Shown here: in pieces, positions 61,454 through 64,000 of the stretch
Layout of the letters: each line of letters opens with the position of its first letter
How positions within the stretch are numbered: the first letter of the stretch is position 1
From: JBGSYJ01 sp041748075
GTDB taxonomy: Bacteria; Acidobacteriota; Thermoanaerobaculia; Gp7-AA8
NCBI GenBank assembly: GCA_041748075.1
Contig: JBGTDX010000116.1
Location: 1-64,000, forward strand
Reading direction: 5' to 3'
DNA length: 64,000 bases
Notes under the pieces: generated by a model
What the model was told of the DNA's origin: nothing
Databases searched by the model: none
Seen by the model: the letters and a program-made list of their open reading frames with translations, nothing else
Program-made: the position numbers and the translations under genes

Positions 61454-62404
61454 ATGGCTTCGAAGAAACTAATTGCTGTTTTTGGGGCTACCGGCGCGCA
61501 GGGCGGCGGATTGGTCCGGGCGATCTCGAGCGATCCCGAGAGCCCGTTTACTGCGCGTGCCGTGACTCGGAACCCTGATTCCGATAAAGCGAAAGCGCTC
61601 GCCCAGCTCGGGGCGGAGGTCGTCGAAGCAGACCTCGATGATCTCGAGAGTCTCAAAGCCGCGATGCGCGGTGCCTGGGGCGTGTACTGTGTGACGAACT
61701 ACTGGGAGCATTTCTCGCCGGAGAAGGAAATTGCGCAGGCGGCGAACCTTGCAGAAGCCGCGAAGGCGGCCGGCGTCGAGCACGCGATCTGGTCGACCCT
61801 GGAAGACACCCGTGAGCTCGTGCCTCTCCACGACGACCGGATGCCGACCCTCATGGAACACTACAAGGTCCCGCACCTCGACACCAAAGGCCAGTCGAAC
61901 CACATCTTCACGAAGCTCGGCGTTCCGACGACGTTCCTGCTCACGTCGTTCTACTGGGAGAACTTCATCTTCTTCGGTCTCGAACCGAAGCGGGACCCGG
62001 ATGGAGTGCTAGCCATCACGCTTCCGATGGGTGACGCAAAGCTCCCCGGTATCGCCGTGGAAGATATCGGTAAATGCGCTTACGGCATCTTCAAGCGTGG
62101 CTCGGCGCTCATCGGCAGGACCGTCGGTATAGCCGGCGAGCACCTCACGGTTGCAGAGATGGCCGCCGCAATGTCCCGGCACTTCGGTCAGCAAGTCCGC
62201 TACAACGACGTCCCTCCGGATGTCTATCGCAGCTTCGGTTTTCCGGGAGCCGATGATCTGGGCAACATGTTCCAGTTCAAGCGCGATTTCGAGAAAGAGT
62301 TCTGCGGGGTGCGCAGTGTGGAAACGTCGCGGGAGCTCAATCCTGAGCTGCAATCGTTCGATGACTGGCTGGGCCGGAACAAGGATCGCATTCCGATCAA
62401 GTGA
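61454..62404 (+). CDS. NmrA family NAD(P)-binding protein
   Basis: A 316-residue protein with the AACGGAGGAAAAACTC ribosome-binding site. The NADP-binding fold begins KLIAVFGATGAQGGGLVRAI, then FTARAVTRNPDSDKAKALAQLGAEVVEADLDDLESLKAAMRGAWGVYCVTNYWEHFSPEKEIAQA. Later motifs VEHAIWSTLEDTRELV and FTKLGVPTTFLLTSFYWENFIFFG are typical of HSCARG/NmrA-like redox sensors. It lacks the SDR YxxxK. Divergent from the Uma2 gene; no partner is evident. Confidence 0.93.
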   Translation: MASKKLIAVFGATGAQGGGLVRAISSDPESPFTARAVTRNPDSDKAKALAQLGAEVVEADLDDLESLKAAMRGAWGVYCVTNYWEHFSPEKEIAQAANLAEAAKAAGVEHAIWSTLEDTRELVPLHDDRMPTLMEHYKVPHLDTKGQSNHIFTKLGVPTTFLLTSFYWENFIFFGLEPKRDPDGVLAITLPMGDAKLPGIAVEDIGKCAYGIFKRGSALIGRTVGIAGEHLTVAEMAAAMSRHFGQQVRYNDVPPDVYRSFGFPGADDLGNMFQFKRDFEKEFCGVRSVETSRELNPELQSFDDWLGRNKDRIPIK

Positions 62405-62878
62405 GCAGTATCGCGACCGGCTGACCTTCGAATTGCCAGGGCCTGACTCGAGGTTGAGTTGCGGTCGCCGGCCGCCCGCGCGCCCCTGGTCAGGTCCAGA
62501 GTGGCGCTAGGTCAATCGCTACGGCTTCGAACGGAGGTGCGAACACGACCGCCGAGTCGGAGTTTCGGTATTGTCTGAAAACTGAGGGAAATCTGATCTC
62601 CAGGTCTGTTACTTTCGACGACTTCTTCCGAAGCCGAAAAATGAGTCGATTCTGGAAGAATTCAGGCTGACTTCGGGTCGCTTCATGATCGACGCATGCC
62701 AAAAAACGCAGGGTCAGGCAGGCTCTCTACGACCCGTAGGGAACCCCCGTGTGATCCTGCAGGGAAAGGCGACTCCCTGAACAAGGGTCGCGAGCCAGTC
62801 GAGCGCATGTAGGCCGTCCCTCAGCCTGGTGTTCGTCAGCACGCCCACCCATGAAGTGAACGTGCTCCCCGCCCAACC
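62405..62878. other. intergenic region with a Uma2 remnant
   Basis: 474 bases between the NmrA-family gene and the partial gene at the right edge. Only the Uma2 fragment (62490-62563) is recognisable. The rest shows no coding signal, repeat or hairpin that I can support. Confidence 0.55.
62490..62563 (-). pseudogene. C-terminal fragment of a second Uma2-family gene
   Basis: The frame ending SDSAVVFAPPFEAVAIDLAPLWT plus stop is nearly the same as the C-terminus of the Uma2 protein at 60613 (NATVFAPPFEAAAIELAPLWS). Upstream of this fragment the similarity ends. It is a decayed copy left by duplication and deletion. Confidence 0.7.
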
Positions 62879-64000
62879 TCACTCCCCACTGCCGGGCTCT
62901 GCATAAATCCTCATGAACTCCTCTGCGCGGGAGATACGGCATACGACGTTCTCACGCGACCATTCAGACATCATTCCGGCAAGATAAAATGTTCTCCCGA
63001 CTCTATCGGGATAGCGCTCGAGGAGCAGGGGAAAGACATGGGATAAAAAACTCTCGTCCGTGAGGCACTCGCGCGGCGGCAGCGCTTCGACGAGTGCGGC
63101 CGCGAAAGCAGCTCGCGAGGTGTCGAGCTTCGTATCCTGGGGATAGCCCAATCTGAGGAGCATCGTTTCCCGGCCGGTCGCCGTCCACGAAATCTCACCC
63201 TCGCATATGCTGTCGTCGGGAAGGTAGTCGAGGCGCGGCGGATTGATGTTGAATAGAACGGGAAGCGAAATTGATGCAGACCGAGGCGCGCTCTGAGGGA
63301 TGATGACGATCGAGCCGACGCCCGCTGCAATCTTTCGAGTATCGGACGTGCCGTCGATCTCCGCTGGCGAGTACTCCCATTCGAAGCCGATCCTGATCTC
63401 CTCGAGTCTTGCGGCGCCGTGCGTTCCGAGATCAACCGCGTACGTCGACATCGATTCGGTGATCTCATGACGGGCAATCACACCGCCGTCAGTCGAAACA
63501 GTCATTTGCTGCAGGAGATTCGGTCCGGGATTGGCGACGACGTCGAGCTCGAGATGCGATTTACCTGCAGGGATTGGCGCGAGAAAGCTCACTTCCTTTC
63601 GAACCCAGCGGAACCACTCGCCCACGGATCCTCCAGCATCATGCCACCCGTCGCCCGTGAGCAACTCTCTTCCCGGCCCGAGGGCAATCCTCTGGCTTCG
63701 AGTGACGCTCTCGACGAAGCGATCTAGATCCTGGGGTTTGGCGCGGTGCTGCAGAAAGGACGCGAGTCCCGGAGCCCATGCGAGCCGGATCTCTTCCCGC
63801 CGGTCGCGCGCGATCGTGAAAAGCGTGCATGCCCACTGGCGAACCGCCCCATCGTCTTCCCATCCACCGAGCACGACCCATCCTCCCACTCTCCGTCCGA
63901 TCACATAGCGCGCGAGCTCGGTGTCTCCCCCGACGGGACGAACGTCGAGCGGCCTGCCGAGCTCCTGCAGATAAAAGCGAATGGAGACGGCGCTCCACTC
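62879..64000 (-). CDS. C-terminal part of a large protein with a DUF4214-like tail (partial)
   Basis: The frame is open to the right edge (EWSAVSIRFYLQELGRPLDVRP ... ) and ends at 62879; about 373 residues are visible. The first part has LFTIARDRREEIRLAWAPGLASFLQHR. A beta-sandwich-like section follows (SFLAPIPAGKSHLELDVVANPGPNLLQQMTVSTDGGVIARHEITESMSTYAVDLG ... RLEEIRIGFEWEYSP) as in carbohydrate-active or glycosyltransferase C-terminal domains. The end (SFLSHVFPLLLERYPDRVGRTFYLAGMMSEWSRENVVCRISRAEEFMRIY) resembles a DUF4214 repeat, often found with surface polysaccharide genes. The identity is uncertain without the N-terminus. Confidence 0.6.
   Translation of the reverse strand, partial: EWSAVSIRFYLQELGRPLDVRPVGGDTELARYVIGRRVGGWVVLGGWEDDGAVRQWACTLFTIARDRREEIRLAWAPGLASFLQHRAKPQDLDRFVESVTRSQRIALGPGRELLTGDGWHDAGGSVGEWFRWVRKEVSFLAPIPAGKSHLELDVVANPGPNLLQQMTVSTDGGVIARHEITESMSTYAVDLGTHGAARLEEIRIGFEWEYSPAEIDGTSDTRKIAAGVGSIVIIPQSAPRSASISLPVLFNINPPRLDYLPDDSICEGEISWTATGRETMLLRLGYPQDTKLDTSRAAFAAALVEALPPRECLTDESFLSHVFPLLLERYPDRVGRTFYLAGMMSEWSRENVVCRISRAEEFMRIYAEPGSGE

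Overview
The window is GC-rich bacterial DNA with a Gram-negative, diderm gene set: outer-membrane beta-barrel, multiheme cytochromes, lipoproteins, GspA/GspB and DsbD. Several traits recall uncultured Acidobacteriota-like genomes: serine/threonine kinases fused to TolB/TPR or formylglycine-generating-enzyme modules, a PAS-DUF4388 protein, tandem AIM24 genes, and interspersed palindromes built on TCATCCTGAGCGAAGCGAAG. The phylum is an inference; there is no rRNA, tRNA or other marker here. I found no CRISPR array, intact insertion sequence or prophage.

Left part (1-16 kb). A FIST sensor and the start of a GAF-type signalling protein run off the left edge. Next, on the minus strand, is a five-cytochrome plus porin locus (10971 to 1788): an 11-heme c/cytochrome b fusion, a 7-heme NapC/NirT-type membrane cytochrome, a monoheme cytochrome, an OmcA/MtrC-family decaheme, an MtrA/DmsE-family decaheme and an MtrB/PioB-like barrel. 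Together they can be read as a quinol-to-outside electron conduit with 39 c-type heme motifs. A perfect CRP-type palindrome lies in the divergent intergenic region at its head. After that come a secreted protein, a truncated chloramphenicol-acetyltransferase-like gene, a frameshifted kinase/FGE/hydrolase fusion and a SpoIIE-type phosphatase.

Middle (16-45 kb). An ExeM-like nuclease, a TPR remnant, a kinase-TolB-TPR protein, an internally deleted ThpR, a TVP38 membrane protein, a GspA/GspB pair, a PAS-DUF4388 protein, a Na+/Ca2+ exchanger, a sugar ABC importer without its ATPase, YjbQ, a glucose-6-phosphate dehydrogenase fused to a cyclic-nucleotide-binding domain, a secreted PA-domain metalloprotease, a truncated winged-helix/AAA regulator, an NmrA-like SDR, a hybrid histidine kinase and glutamate dehydrogenase.

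Right part (44-64 kb). Enzymes predicted to be exported as lipoproteins (Pcm, redoxin, PNPOx-like, DJ-1/PfpI-like) cluster with DsbD. An AraC regulator and an M48 protease - three AIM24 paralogues - repeat lipoprotein operon follow. Then come a 5'-truncated hemerythrin gene, an ArsR/SRPBCC operon, a PP2C phosphatase facing a second kinase-TPR protein, a nuclease/Uma2 pair, an NmrA-family protein and the C-terminal part of a large unidentified protein.

The window carries about eight truncated, frameshifted or remnant genes, which is a lot for 64 kb. Either the genome is shedding accessory genes here or some single-base assembly errors are present.
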